NCBI GenBank assembly: GCA_002414665.1
Contig: DIAF01000032.1
Coordinates: forward strand, 65,823-107,837
Direction of reading: 5' to 3'
Source: Halieaceae bacterium UBA5085
GTDB taxonomy: Bacteria > Pseudomonadota > Gammaproteobacteria > Pseudomonadales > Halieaceae
Length of the DNA: 42,015 bases
Shown here one piece after another: positions 1-7,543 of this stretch; position 1 is the first letter of the stretch; each line of letters opens with the position of its first letter. Under the pieces are notes generated by a model that was given only the letters and a program-made list of their open reading frames with translations, was not told the DNA's origin and searched no databases. The translations under genes and the position numbers were made by a program.

Positions 1-554
1 GCTTCATCGTAATACAGAAAAAACTCACTGTACACTTCGTTCAGGCGCTCCAGATAGTCGCGTTCGATAGCTCTTTCATGCTCGATGCCGCGCTGGTGTA
101 TACGGTCCAGAAGGATGTCCGTAGGTGCCTGCAGGTAGATGACGAGGTCCGGCGTAGGTGGTTCGATACGCAGCTGTTCGTAGACACGCTGATACAGCTG
201 GAACTCGTCGCTGTCGAGATTTACCCGCGCGAACAGCGGATCCTTCTCGATAAGGAAATCGGACACCCGGGATTCGGCGAAAATGTCGCCCTGGCGCAGG
301 TCGTTGATTTTCTGCGCGCGCTGAAACAGGAAAAAGAGCTGGGTGGCGAGCGCAGCGTGGCGCTGGTTGCCATAGAAACGTTCGAGGAACGGGTTCTGGT
401 GAGCCTCCTCCAGCAGCATGGGGTAGCCAAAGGTTGCCGCCAGGCGGCTCGCCAGGGTGGTTTTACCAACGCCGATCGGCCCCTCAACGGCAATGTAGCC
501 CGGTGGCGTGCGGCCCTTCAGGTCGACGCCGGTGGTGGGGGTGTCTGTGCTCAA
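1..554 (-). CDS. Deoxynucleoside kinase (partial, runs off the left edge)
   Basis: The visible 184 codons show a P-loop kinase of the deoxyadenosine/deoxyguanosine kinase family, which phosphorylates salvaged deoxynucleosides in the cytosol. Around residues 21-35 the sequence YIAVEGPIGVGKTTLASRL contains the Walker A loop. Downstream are an ESRVSDF segment in the position of the family's DR(S/T) motif and a VIYLQAPTDILLDRI segment typical of the lid-proximal strand. There is no ATG or GTG before the P-loop. The most likely start is a TTG whose last two bases overlap the folK stop codon (TTG at 554-552, TGA at 553-551), implying translational coupling. In related genomes such a kinase commonly lies between folK and panB, which fits. 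The C-terminus lies outside the window. The exact nucleoside preference cannot be read from the sequence. Confidence 0.85.
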   Translation of the reverse strand, partial: MSTDTPTTGVDLKGRTPPGYIAVEGPIGVGKTTLASRLAATFGYPMLLEEAHQNPFLERFYGNQRHAALATQLFFLFQRAQKINDLRQGDIFAESRVSDFLIEKDPLFARVNLDSDEFQLYQRVYEQLRIEPPTPDLVIYLQAPTDILLDRIHQRGIEHERAIERDYLERLNEVYSEFFLYYDE

Positions 555-1078
555 AGTCCGGGCTCCCGTGTGTCCTGCAAATGATAGTCCAGCGTGACCG
601 CGCTGCGCGTCAGGCCGTTCGCCGGGCACTGGGCCAGCAGGGTTGCCAGCGAGCCGAGCCCGGGCACCTCAAGGCCGTCCGGGTAGATATCGAGGAGAGG
701 ATAAAGGACGAAGTGACGTTCCGCCATGCCCGGGTGGGGAACCTGTAGCCTGGGCAGGCGGATCCGCTCAGCGTCGTACAACAGGACATCCAGGTCCAGT
801 GTGCGTGGCCCCCAGCGTACGGCGCGCTCGCGACCCTGTGCCTGTTCAATGCCCTGCAGTGCATCGAGGAGGGCGAGTGGACTCAGCGCCGTGCGCACCG
901 CGAGTACGGCGTTCAGGTAGTCTGGCTGCTGTCCCGGGCCCACGGCGGCACTCGCATACACACCGGAGCCCGCAGTAATGTGCGTTCCCGGCAACCTGCG
1001 AATGGCATCGACGGCCATCTGCAGCTGCCGCGCAGGGGTGCCGAGGTTGCTGCCCAGCGCAATACAGGCGTCGGGCAT
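551..1078 (-). CDS. folK: 2-amino-4-hydroxy-6-hydroxymethyldihydropteridine pyrophosphokinase
   Basis: HPPK transfers pyrophosphate from ATP to 6-hydroxymethyl-7,8-dihydropterin in folate biosynthesis. The 175-residue protein is normal length for the family. It begins with the substrate-binding CIALGSNLG segment (residues 4-12) and carries the HPPK signature RWGPRTLDLDVLLY near residues 88-101, whose two aspartates bind magnesium. HPGMAERHFVLYPL follows, as in the Escherichia coli enzyme. Its ATG overlaps the pcnB stop by one base (TGATG), so it is translated from the same message. The order pcnB-folK is widely conserved in gammaproteobacteria. Nothing is unusual in the protein. Confidence 0.97.
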   Translation of the reverse strand: MPDACIALGSNLGTPARQLQMAVDAIRRLPGTHITAGSGVYASAAVGPGQQPDYLNAVLAVRTALSPLALLDALQGIEQAQGRERAVRWGPRTLDLDVLLYDAERIRLPRLQVPHPGMAERHFVLYPLLDIYPDGLEVPGLGSLATLLAQCPANGLTRSAVTLDYHLQDTREPGL

Positions 1079-2391
1079 CAGGCTGAGGGCGGGCGCCGTT
1101 TGCGCGGGCGCCGTCTGCGTCCGCGGCCGCCGCTGTCGTCTCCAGCTTCGCTGGGCGTTTCCAGCATCGGCAGGTTCTGGTTCTCGGGGCGCTCCTGGAA
1201 TTCGGTCCAGAATTCGCCCACCTCACCGGTGTCCTCTCCAGCCTCCTCACGCAACAGCAGGAAGTCGTACGCGGCGCGGAAGCGACGGTTCTGCAGCAGC
1301 TCGCGTGCCTTGCGGCTGTCGCCCCGCTGCAGGCGAAGCTGGAATTCCCAGATTTCGCGCATGGGCTGGCTGAAGCGCCGCGGAATGGCAATGGTGGCTA
1401 CCGCACTGGCGACCACCTGCTGCGCGGCGCTGTGCATGGCCGGCACGGGCGGTTCACCGCGCTCGCGCAGTTGTGCCGCAAGTTTGCTGGTCACCGGCCA
1501 CAGCAGGGCTGCCAGCAGGAAGGCCGGGGTGACGGGTTTGTCGGCCTTGATCCGGGTATCGGTGCTGCGCATCGCGGCCCTGACCAGCGCCATGGCGGTC
1601 GGGTCGCGTCGCAGTGCTTCATCACTCTCGGGGAACAGGTAAACCAGCAAGTTGTGTTCCAGCAATGCGTCAAAGGTACGCTCGGCGTAGCCGGACAGGA
1701 ACAGCTTGAGAAACTCGTCGAACAGTCGCGCGGAGGGAATTTCACGCAGCAGAGAGGCGCAGCGGGGGATGGCCGCAGCCGTGTCGCTGTCGACGCCAAA
1801 TTCCAGCTTGGCGGCAAACCGCGCTACCCGCAGCATCCGCACCGGGTCTTCGCGGAAGCGCTGTTCCGGGTCGCCAATGATGCACACGCTGCGCCGTTCG
1901 AGGTCCTGCATGCCGTGCACGTGATCGTAGACAGCGAAGCTGGCGGCATCGTAGTACAGCGCATTCACGGTCAGGTCGCGTCGCACTGCGTCCTCTTCCA
2001 GCGTGCCGAATACGTTGTCGCGCAGCAACAGGCCCTGTTCGGACCGGTGGGAGGGGCCCTTGACCTTGCCTGAACGCGCGGGCGGCTCACCATCGTGATG
2101 GCCACGGAAGGTGGTGACTTCGATGATTTCGCGGCCCATGCGCACGTGCACGATGCGAAACCGGCGGCCTATGATGCGCGAGCCGCGAAACAGTGCATGC
2201 ACTTCTTCGGGGGTCGCATCGGTGGCTACATCGAAGTCCTTGGGATGCCCGCCGAGCAGCAAGTCGCGCACGGCGCCGCCCACGAGGTAGGCCTCGTGGT
2301 CTGCCTGGCGCAGTCTCGCCATGACTTTCAGGGCGCCGTCGCTGATGTTCTTGCGGGATATGCAGTGTTGGTCCCTGGGAATGACCTTCAA
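1078..2391 (-). CDS. pcnB: Poly(A) polymerase I
   Basis: Adds 3' poly(A) tails that promote RNA decay. The class II nucleotidyltransferase core is clear: YLVGGAVRDLLLG near residues 36-48, then the catalytic PKDFDVATDATPEEV, then the RNA-binding head domain with GTLEEDAVRRDLTVNALYY and DPVRMLRVARFAAKL. The C-terminal 20 residues are strongly basic (RGRRRRPRKRR), as in other PcnB proteins. The start is TTG at 2391: an in-frame TAA lies about 13 codons upstream and no ATG or GTG intervenes, and the N-terminal RDQHCISRKNISDGALKVM matches the E. coli start region. The ribosome site is weak. The gene lies downstream of the CrcZ-like RNA, as in Pseudomonas, and may be expressed partly by readthrough from its sigma-54 promoter (inference). 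Confidence 0.96.
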   Translation of the reverse strand: MKVIPRDQHCISRKNISDGALKVMARLRQADHEAYLVGGAVRDLLLGGHPKDFDVATDATPEEVHALFRGSRIIGRRFRIVHVRMGREIIEVTTFRGHHDGEPPARSGKVKGPSHRSEQGLLLRDNVFGTLEEDAVRRDLTVNALYYDAASFAVYDHVHGMQDLERRSVCIIGDPEQRFREDPVRMLRVARFAAKLEFGVDSDTAAAIPRCASLLREIPSARLFDEFLKLFLSGYAERTFDALLEHNLLVYLFPESDEALRRDPTAMALVRAAMRSTDTRIKADKPVTPAFLLAALLWPVTSKLAAQLRERGEPPVPAMHSAAQQVVASAVATIAIPRRFSQPMREIWEFQLRLQRGDSRKARELLQNRRFRAAYDFLLLREEAGEDTGEVGEFWTEFQERPENQNLPMLETPSEAGDDSGGRGRRRRPRKRRPPSA

Positions 2392-2429
2392 GCGGGAGTT
2401 GCCTTTTGCGATGGGAGAACAGCGGCCAG

Positions 2430-2667
2430 TTTAGCACAGCCGAAAAGCTGTGGTCTTCAGGGTTTGCGGGAGTATGCAAGCGACAGGGAAGACAGTTGTC
2501 TTCCCCATCCAGGTCACAAGCGAATCATTATTGTTATGCGGGCGCCGTTGTTTTTATCGCGGCTTTTGAGCCTGGAAATCGAAGGGGAAGAAACCTTCCC
2601 CATCCAGGTCCACAGTGTCTCTGTTATTGTTATTAAGGCACGGGTGTTATTGTTATTGTTGCTGCCG
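2430..2667 (-). ncRNA. CrcZ-like Hfq/Crc-sequestering small RNA (predicted)
   Basis: This lies between cbrB and pcnB, exactly where Pseudomonas encodes CrcZ, a small RNA made from a CbrB-activated sigma-54 promoter. CrcZ titrates Hfq/Crc away from target mRNAs and so relieves carbon catabolite repression. The predicted transcript has tracts matching the Hfq/Crc AANAANAA pattern: AACAATAACAATAACA at 2660-2645, AATAACAATAACA at 2634-2622, AAAAACAA at 2555-2548 and AACAATAA at 2535-2528. Two perfect hairpins (2601-2584 and 2505-2486) lie between and after these tracts. The 5' end is taken 12 bases after the -12 element. The 3' end is uncertain: a 6-bp hairpin at 2452-2435 lacks a U-run, so the RNA may be processed or continue into pcnB. 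No protein-coding potential is evident. Function is inferred from position and motifs. Confidence 0.72.
2486..2610 (-). repeat. Duplicated hairpin unit within the CrcZ-like RNA
   Basis: The 16-base stretch GACCTGGATGGGGAAG (minus strand) occurs twice, at 2610-2595 and 2515-2500, 95 bases apart. In each copy its last bases form the 5' arm of a perfect hairpin. The first has a 7-bp stem GGGGAAG/CTTCCCC with a 4-base loop (2601-2584). The second has an 8-bp stem GGGAAGAC/GTCTTCCC with a 4-base loop (2505-2486). Loop and outer stem bases differ while pairing is kept, suggesting selection on RNA structure. CA-rich tracts follow or precede each unit, so the RNA looks like an imperfect tandem duplication. 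Confidence 0.85.
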
Positions 2668-2676
2668 GGCGGAATA

Positions 2677-2693
2677 ATGCAGGTGGCGTGCCA
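2677..2693 (-). promoter_or_regulatory. Sigma-54 (-24/-12) promoter for the CrcZ-like RNA
   Basis: Read on the minus strand, TGGCACGCCACCTGCAT matches the sigma-54 consensus TGGCACG-N4-TTGCW except for one base. It has the required GG-N10-GC spacing (GG at 2692-2691, GC at 2680-2679). It points toward the ncRNA and pcnB, and predicts a start near 2667. The adjacent gene cbrB encodes a sigma-54-dependent activator, so the pairing is coherent. Confidence 0.8.
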
Positions 2694-2768
2694 GAAAAAT
2701 AAAAAGATAGTAAAAACAGTGTGTTAACAAAATCCGAAGGAGTTCCCTGACTCACAAAAATTTGTGTT

Positions 2769-2816
2769 TGTTACTCATCTACTCCGCTGCATGTTACAGC
2801 GGGCGATGCGGGTAAC
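2769..2816. promoter_or_regulatory. Putative CbrB upstream activating site(s)
   Basis: Just downstream of the cbrB stop lies the palindrome TGTTAC-N14-GTAAC (2792-2816), with a further TGTTAC half-site at 2769-2774. These are about 100 to 150 bases upstream of the predicted sigma-54 start, a normal enhancer distance. From memory, Pseudomonas CbrB binds TGTTAC-N14-GTAACA-like palindromes upstream of crcZ. I cannot check that reference here. Confidence 0.6.
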
Positions 2817-2818
2817 GC

Positions 2819-4246
2819 TCAGGAACCTGTTTTTCGGCGGCGGGTTGACGCTGCGCCGCTCTTTTTGCGTGGAATCTCAAAGCGCTGGCGGCGCTCCCAG
2901 AGGCACTTGCGGCTGATACCGAGCTTCTGGGCGAGCTCGGTCTCGCTCATGGAATCCTGGTGTTCGAGGACAAAACGCTGGAAGTAGTCCTCCAGCGACA
3001 GGTCCTCCGCGGGATCCGAGGTGATGTTGCGCGGGGCATGGTAGGCGTTTTGTATCGCCTGTCCGCCCTGGCCACGGATACGGTTGACGTTGACCAGTTC
3101 CAGGTCGATGCCGAGGGCGTCATTGTCGATTTCCGCATCTTCTGACAGCACCACGGCGCGTTCAATGGCGTGTTCCAGTTCCCGCACATTGCCCGGCCAC
3201 TGGTAGGTGGTGATGGCCTGTATCGCTCGCGGCGAGAGTGTCATGTGCCCCTTGCCCAGGCGTTCGGATTGGATTTCCAGCATCCGCTCTGCCAGCTGCA
3301 GTATATCCTTGCCGCGTTCGCGCAGTGCGGGGAGTTGCAGGCGCAGGACGTTGATGCGGTAGTAGAGATCCTGTCGGAACAATCCCTCTGCGGACAGGGC
3401 GTGCAGGTTGCGGTGGGTGGCACAGATCAGCCGCACGTTGACCTTGCGCGAGTGTACCGAGCCGATGCGGCGGATTTCGCCCTCCTGGATAAAGCGCAGG
3501 AGTCGCGCCTGAGCCTCCATCGGCAGCTCACCGATTTCATCGAGAAACAGGGTGCCGCCATCGGCGGCTTCGATAAGGCCCATGCGGCTGGCGTTGGCAC
3601 CCGTGAAAGCGCCCTTTTCATAACCGAACAGCTCGGATTCAATCAGCGTGTCGGGGATTGCCGCACAGTTGACGCAGATGAGGGTCTTGTCGGCGCGCTG
3701 GCTGTGCTGATGCACACTGCGCGCCACCAGTTCCTTCCCGGTTCCGGTTTCTCCCTGCACCAGCACGGTGGAATCCGTGGGGGCGACCTTGCGGATATGT
3801 TCGGACAGGGTCACCATCGCCGGACAGTTGCCGATAATCCCCGTTACCGGGTGACTGCTGTCTGCGGTGGATGGCGCGGCGTCGCCGCGGCGTGTGGGGT
3901 GGTCGGCGATGATGCGCTCTACCGCTGCAACCATGTCGCCGTGGTCAAAGGGCTTGGCGATGTAGTCCACAGCGCCCATGCGCATGGAGTCCACCGCCGA
4001 GCGCAGGCTGGCATAGCTGGTCATGATCAGGACCGGAACGTCGCCGGCTTTCTTGATCAGGTCGGTGCCCGGCGCACCGGGCAGGCGCAGGTCGGAGATA
4101 ATCAGGTCGAAGTCGGTCAGCGTGTGCTTGGACTCCGCCTCCTGCACCGATGCTGCCTCGGCAACCCCGTAGCCATTGCGCTCCAGCAGGCGCCGCAATG
4201 CCGTGCGAATGACCGACTCGTCCTCTACCACCAGAATCTGTTGCAT
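2819..4246 (-). CDS. cbrB: Sigma-54-dependent response regulator CbrB
   Basis: An NtrC-family activator of 475 residues, the expected CbrB length. The receiver domain (about 1-118) has the acidic pair E8/D9, phospho-acceptor D52 in LIISDLRLPG, T76 in VLIMTSY and the lysine of YIAKPFD. The AAA+ domain (about 140-375) has Walker A GETGTGKE, the sigma-54 contact loop GAFTGA and Walker B GGTLFLDEIGEL. The C-terminal Fis-type helix-turn-helix, ETELAQKLGISRKCLWERR, is like Pseudomonas CbrB. It lies 65 bases downstream of cbrA, with AGGAGG ahead of its ATG. The CbrA-CbrB system controls use of carbon and nitrogen sources, and its best-known direct target is crcZ. Here the matching promoter lies immediately downstream. 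Confidence 0.93.
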   Translation of the reverse strand: MQQILVVEDESVIRTALRRLLERNGYGVAEAASVQEAESKHTLTDFDLIISDLRLPGAPGTDLIKKAGDVPVLIMTSYASLRSAVDSMRMGAVDYIAKPFDHGDMVAAVERIIADHPTRRGDAAPSTADSSHPVTGIIGNCPAMVTLSEHIRKVAPTDSTVLVQGETGTGKELVARSVHQHSQRADKTLICVNCAAIPDTLIESELFGYEKGAFTGANASRMGLIEAADGGTLFLDEIGELPMEAQARLLRFIQEGEIRRIGSVHSRKVNVRLICATHRNLHALSAEGLFRQDLYYRINVLRLQLPALRERGKDILQLAERMLEIQSERLGKGHMTLSPRAIQAITTYQWPGNVRELEHAIERAVVLSEDAEIDNDALGIDLELVNVNRIRGQGGQAIQNAYHAPRNITSDPAEDLSLEDYFQRFVLEHQDSMSETELAQKLGISRKCLWERRQRFEIPRKKSGAASTRRRKTGS

Positions 4247-4311
4247 GCGTTGTTACCTCCTGAACGCAAGCTACACAACATACCCTTGCTGCCCACTTTT
4301 TTCCAGTCGGT

Positions 4312-7311
4312 TCAGGCGCTTGGGTTGTCACCGCGTGTTACACCACCGGGGGTGTCATAGTGCCCGCGAGGCAGCTGCAAGGTGAATCTCGTGCCCGGCC
4401 GCTCGGCGGATCCGACCGGGCTCTGGATGTGAACAGAGCCCTGCATGTCTTCCATGATGCTGTAGACCAGTGCCAGCCCCAACCCTGTGCCCTCGCCGGG
4501 CTCCTTGGTGGTGAAGAACGGTTCGAATACCTGGCTCTGCAGGGACGCCGGGATGCCGCTGCCCTCGTCCTCAACAGTGATCGATACGCGCTCCGCCTGC
4601 GCAAGGGCGCTGACGGTCACCCGGGAGTCCGCCGGACTTGCATCACGGGCATTCCCCAGCAGGTTCACGAAGACCTGCAACAGGCGCTGGGCATCGGCGT
4701 GTACCAGCAGCTCACGGTGACAGTGGTTCTCGAAGTGCATGGGTCTGGCCTGATGGTCCAGTTGCAGCAGGTGAATGGCTTCGTCCACGCAATCCGCGAG
4801 GTTGCAGGGCTCAAGGTGCAGATCGCCGGCGCCGGAGCCCACGTGGGAGAAATTGACCAGGGAGTCGACGATGCGGCTGATGCGGTCGGTCTGCCGGAGA
4901 ATGTCCTGCGCCGCACTGCGCACTTCTGCAGGGTCATCTTCATAGGCGAGATTCTGCGCCAGGCAGGCAATGCCGGTGACCGGGTTGCCGATCTCATGCG
5001 CAACGCCGGCGGCCAGGCGCCCGATCGAGGCCAGTCGCTCGCTGTGCAGCAGTTCCTGCTCCAGTCGCTCGTAATCGGAGATGTCCTCGATCAACACCAG
5101 TTGGTCACCGTTGTGTGCACCACCGGCGCTGGCCTTGTGCAGGCTGACCCAGCGTGTTGCGCCATCCTCCAGCACCACCTCCCGCTTCAGCACCGTGTCG
5201 GCGCCCTCGCTGAGAAATTGTCCGATGACCTGCCCCCAGGGTGGCGGCAGAGACTCCAGCAGAGAGCCGAGAACCGCGCTGGAGGAGATGCCGGTGATGC
5301 TCTGCATGCTGCGGTTCCAGAGCAGGAGCTCCCGGTCTGGCGCCAGCGAGCAGACCCCGATGGGCAGGTTGTCCAGTGTTTTGCGGTAGTGCAGGCGCAG
5401 GTTGTCGAGCTCTGCGGCGAGGCCGGTGAACTGCCCGCCCGCCCGGTCCAGCCGGCGTTCGATGAGGAACAGGTCCTCGCTGCTGCCGCCGGGGTTGTTG
5501 TCAAAGGGGATGCAGCGGCTGACGATAGAATGGGCCACGGCAGGCCCCAGCAGGCCCGACAGGTTGGCTTCGATGCGGCTGCGCAGCCGGCGCAGCGCGT
5601 AGGGCCGGGATTCGGTGTTGTCAAACTGCAACTCGCGCAGCGCACGGGACACCTCCAGCTGCGCCGTTGCCTCACCCAGTGCCAGCGCAAGCTGCTCGGT
5701 GAATTCCTGCGCACTGCGCAGCGTCAGCGTACGTCGCGGAGAGCGGCTCAATACATCCATGGAGCAGATTTCCGCCGCCACGCGCTCTTCATCCGAGGGT
5801 TGGCTGAACAGTGACACCAGCACAAACAGCGCCACGTTGACGCCGAGTGCGGCAAGGCTTGCAGCGGCCCAGGCGGTGTCGGTGCCTGCAAACCAGCGTT
5901 CCGCGAGGGCAGCCATCCAGGCGGGCTGGTCGATACCCAGTACGGGCAGCAGCAGCAGGACGAACCACAGCAGCAACCCGCCAGCGAGGCCGCTCACCAG
6001 TCCCTTGCGATTGGCACCGGCCCAGTAGGGCGTGGCGACAATCCCCGGCAGGAAATGCAGCGTCCCGGAGAACGCCACCAGGCCCAGCTGCGCCAGGCTG
6101 TGTTTGCCATTGACGGCCACGAAGAAACCGTAGCCGGCGAGGATCAGCAGCGCAATCAGGGAGCGGCGCAACCATTTCAGCTGGTCATACAGGGACTGGT
6201 CGGTGCGAATCTGCAGCAGTTGCCGGGGCAGAATCAGGTGGTTCAGGCACATGTTGGCGAGCGCCAGGGTGGCGACGATGATGGCGGTGCTGGCGGCAGA
6301 CAGCCCCGCCACGAACGCCAGCGCGGCAAATCCGGGCGATTGCAGGCCGATACCGATAGCGAGCCCGGTATAGCCCGCTGGCAGGTCGTGCGGCAGTCGC
6401 ATGCCGGCCCAGGCCAGTGGCAGCACCGGCAGTGCCAACAGCAGCAGGTACAGGGGCAGGCCCCAGCTGGCGGCCCGCAGGTCCTGCGATTCCTTGTTCT
6501 CGGCAAAGGCCATGTGGAACAGGTGAGGCATACACACGGCGCCGGCAAAGAACACCAGCAGCAGCACCCGCGCCGCGTCTCCGGCGACCGGCTGCTGGAT
6601 AACCGCCTGTGCTGCCGGGGTGGCCGCGAGCCAGGTCTCCAGCCCGGCAAATCCGCCGAATACTTCGCTCACCGCAATGGCCATCATCAGCAGCATGGCA
6701 GCCAGCTTCACCAGCGACTCGAAGGCCACCGCGGTCACCAGGCCGATATTGCGCCGCTGGGAGGTGAGGTTGCGGGTGCCGAACAGGATGGCGAAGATGA
6801 TGATGATAAGGCAGAACATCAGTGCCAGTGTGTCCTGCCGCTGGGCCGCAGGCATCAGCCGGTCCGGTGCGCCGGCAAGGATGTGAATGCTGTCGGCCAC
6901 GGCCTGGATCTGCAGCGCCAGCAGGGGCATCAGGGTCAGGCACATCGCCAGTGTTACCGCACCGCCCACCCGGTGACTGCGGAAGCGGAAGGTCAGCACG
7001 TCGGCCAGCGAGGCCAGCTGGTATACCCGGCACAGGCGCAGTAGCGGTAACAGCAGGAGGGTCGCCAGCAGGAACATGAGCACTACGCCGGTGTAGTAAA
7101 GAAGAAAGCCGTAACCGAAGCGGTAGGCAAGCTCGAAGATCGCATTACTGGCAATGGCGCAGGCGATCACGGCCAGTGACAGAACGTAGGTGGCCGGGTG
7201 GTGGGTGATGCGGCGCGGCAGGATGCCACGGTCCGCAAGGTGGGCCACAAGGAACAGCACCAGCAGGTAGCCGACAATGGCGAGCAGGATCTCCGGGAGG
7301 CTAAAGCTCAT
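4312..7311 (-). CDS. cbrA: Membrane sensor histidine kinase CbrA (SLC5 transporter-like domain fused to kinase)
   Basis: The 999-residue protein begins with about 530 residues of multiple membrane helices resembling sodium:solute symporters (SLC5). A linker of the STAC type follows, then a PAS domain (about 630-760, with TLDNLPIGVCSLAPDRELLLWNRSM). The dimerisation/phosphoacceptor segment is ASIGRLAAGVAHEIGNPVTG, with the phosphorylated histidine at residue 772. The ATPase domain has DEGSGIP and GEGTGLGLAL boxes near the C-terminus. This order matches Pseudomonas CbrA. The start is set at MSFSLPEILLAIVGY (7311). A longer frame to 7392 would add a non-membrane, proline-rich leader lying inside cbrX. 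The ATG lies within the last codons of cbrX, suggesting coupling. The protein probably phosphorylates CbrB; whether the SLC5 part transports or senses a solute cannot be told from the sequence. Confidence 0.93.
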   Translation of the reverse strand: MSFSLPEILLAIVGYLLVLFLVAHLADRGILPRRITHHPATYVLSLAVIACAIASNAIFELAYRFGYGFLLYYTGVVLMFLLATLLLLPLLRLCRVYQLASLADVLTFRFRSHRVGGAVTLAMCLTLMPLLALQIQAVADSIHILAGAPDRLMPAAQRQDTLALMFCLIIIIFAILFGTRNLTSQRRNIGLVTAVAFESLVKLAAMLLMMAIAVSEVFGGFAGLETWLAATPAAQAVIQQPVAGDAARVLLLVFFAGAVCMPHLFHMAFAENKESQDLRAASWGLPLYLLLLALPVLPLAWAGMRLPHDLPAGYTGLAIGIGLQSPGFAALAFVAGLSAASTAIIVATLALANMCLNHLILPRQLLQIRTDQSLYDQLKWLRRSLIALLILAGYGFFVAVNGKHSLAQLGLVAFSGTLHFLPGIVATPYWAGANRKGLVSGLAGGLLLWFVLLLLPVLGIDQPAWMAALAERWFAGTDTAWAAASLAALGVNVALFVLVSLFSQPSDEERVAAEICSMDVLSRSPRRTLTLRSAQEFTEQLALALGEATAQLEVSRALRELQFDNTESRPYALRRLRSRIEANLSGLLGPAVAHSIVSRCIPFDNNPGGSSEDLFLIERRLDRAGGQFTGLAAELDNLRLHYRKTLDNLPIGVCSLAPDRELLLWNRSMQSITGISSSAVLGSLLESLPPPWGQVIGQFLSEGADTVLKREVVLEDGATRWVSLHKASAGGAHNGDQLVLIEDISDYERLEQELLHSERLASIGRLAAGVAHEIGNPVTGIACLAQNLAYEDDPAEVRSAAQDILRQTDRISRIVDSLVNFSHVGSGAGDLHLEPCNLADCVDEAIHLLQLDHQARPMHFENHCHRELLVHADAQRLLQVFVNLLGNARDASPADSRVTVSALAQAERVSITVEDEGSGIPASLQSQVFEPFFTTKEPGEGTGLGLALVYSIMEDMQGSVHIQSPVGSAERPGTRFTLQLPRGHYDTPGGVTRGDNPSA

Positions 7312-7477
7312 CGGTGTGGCGTCGGAACTGGTTGGACCAGGCGGCAACAATCGCCGCCAGCCAGAGCAGGAAAGGCCGGTACCAGCTGGCATCTGCGGCC
7401 CACAGCCATTGGTCTATGGCAGGCAAGAAGATGAAGGCCAGCCCCATGATCAGGAGCAGGGCGCGGTTGATGTACAT
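7301..7477 (-). CDS. cbrX: Small membrane protein CbrX-like, translationally coupled to cbrA
   Basis: A 58-residue frame runs from ATG at 7477 to TAG at 7303-7301. It overlaps the first 11 bases of cbrA. The translation begins MYINRALLLIMGLAFIFLPA and ends in a charged FRRHTDEL tail. Two hydrophobic helices (about 6-22 and 34-48) are joined by a tryptophan-rich turn. Pseudomonas carries a similar short gene, cbrX, coupled to cbrA translation. The assignment rests on position, size and topology, not on residue-level alignment. A role beyond setting cbrA translation is unknown. Confidence 0.75.
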   Translation of the reverse strand: MYINRALLLIMGLAFIFLPAIDQWLWAADASWYRPFLLWLAAIVAAWSNQFRRHTDEL

Positions 7478-7543
7478 GTGAAGGCCCCGTCGTCGCCGTG
7501 GTCATGGATACTACGCAAGCTGCATCGCACGGTAAAGCGCGTG

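Noticed and set aside
2584..2601. Hairpins in the cbrB-pcnB gap as terminators
   Set aside because: Neither hairpin is followed by a T-run on the minus strand, and both are embedded in a repeated RNA unit.
2486..2610. GGA motifs in the repeated hairpins as RsmA/CsrA sites
   Set aside because: The GGA bases lie in or next to stems rather than in exposed loops, so the case is weak.
7312..7392. Longer N-terminus for cbrA starting at 7392
   Set aside because: The extra 27 residues are proline/serine-rich and lie inside cbrX; the membrane domain begins directly at the ATG at 7311.
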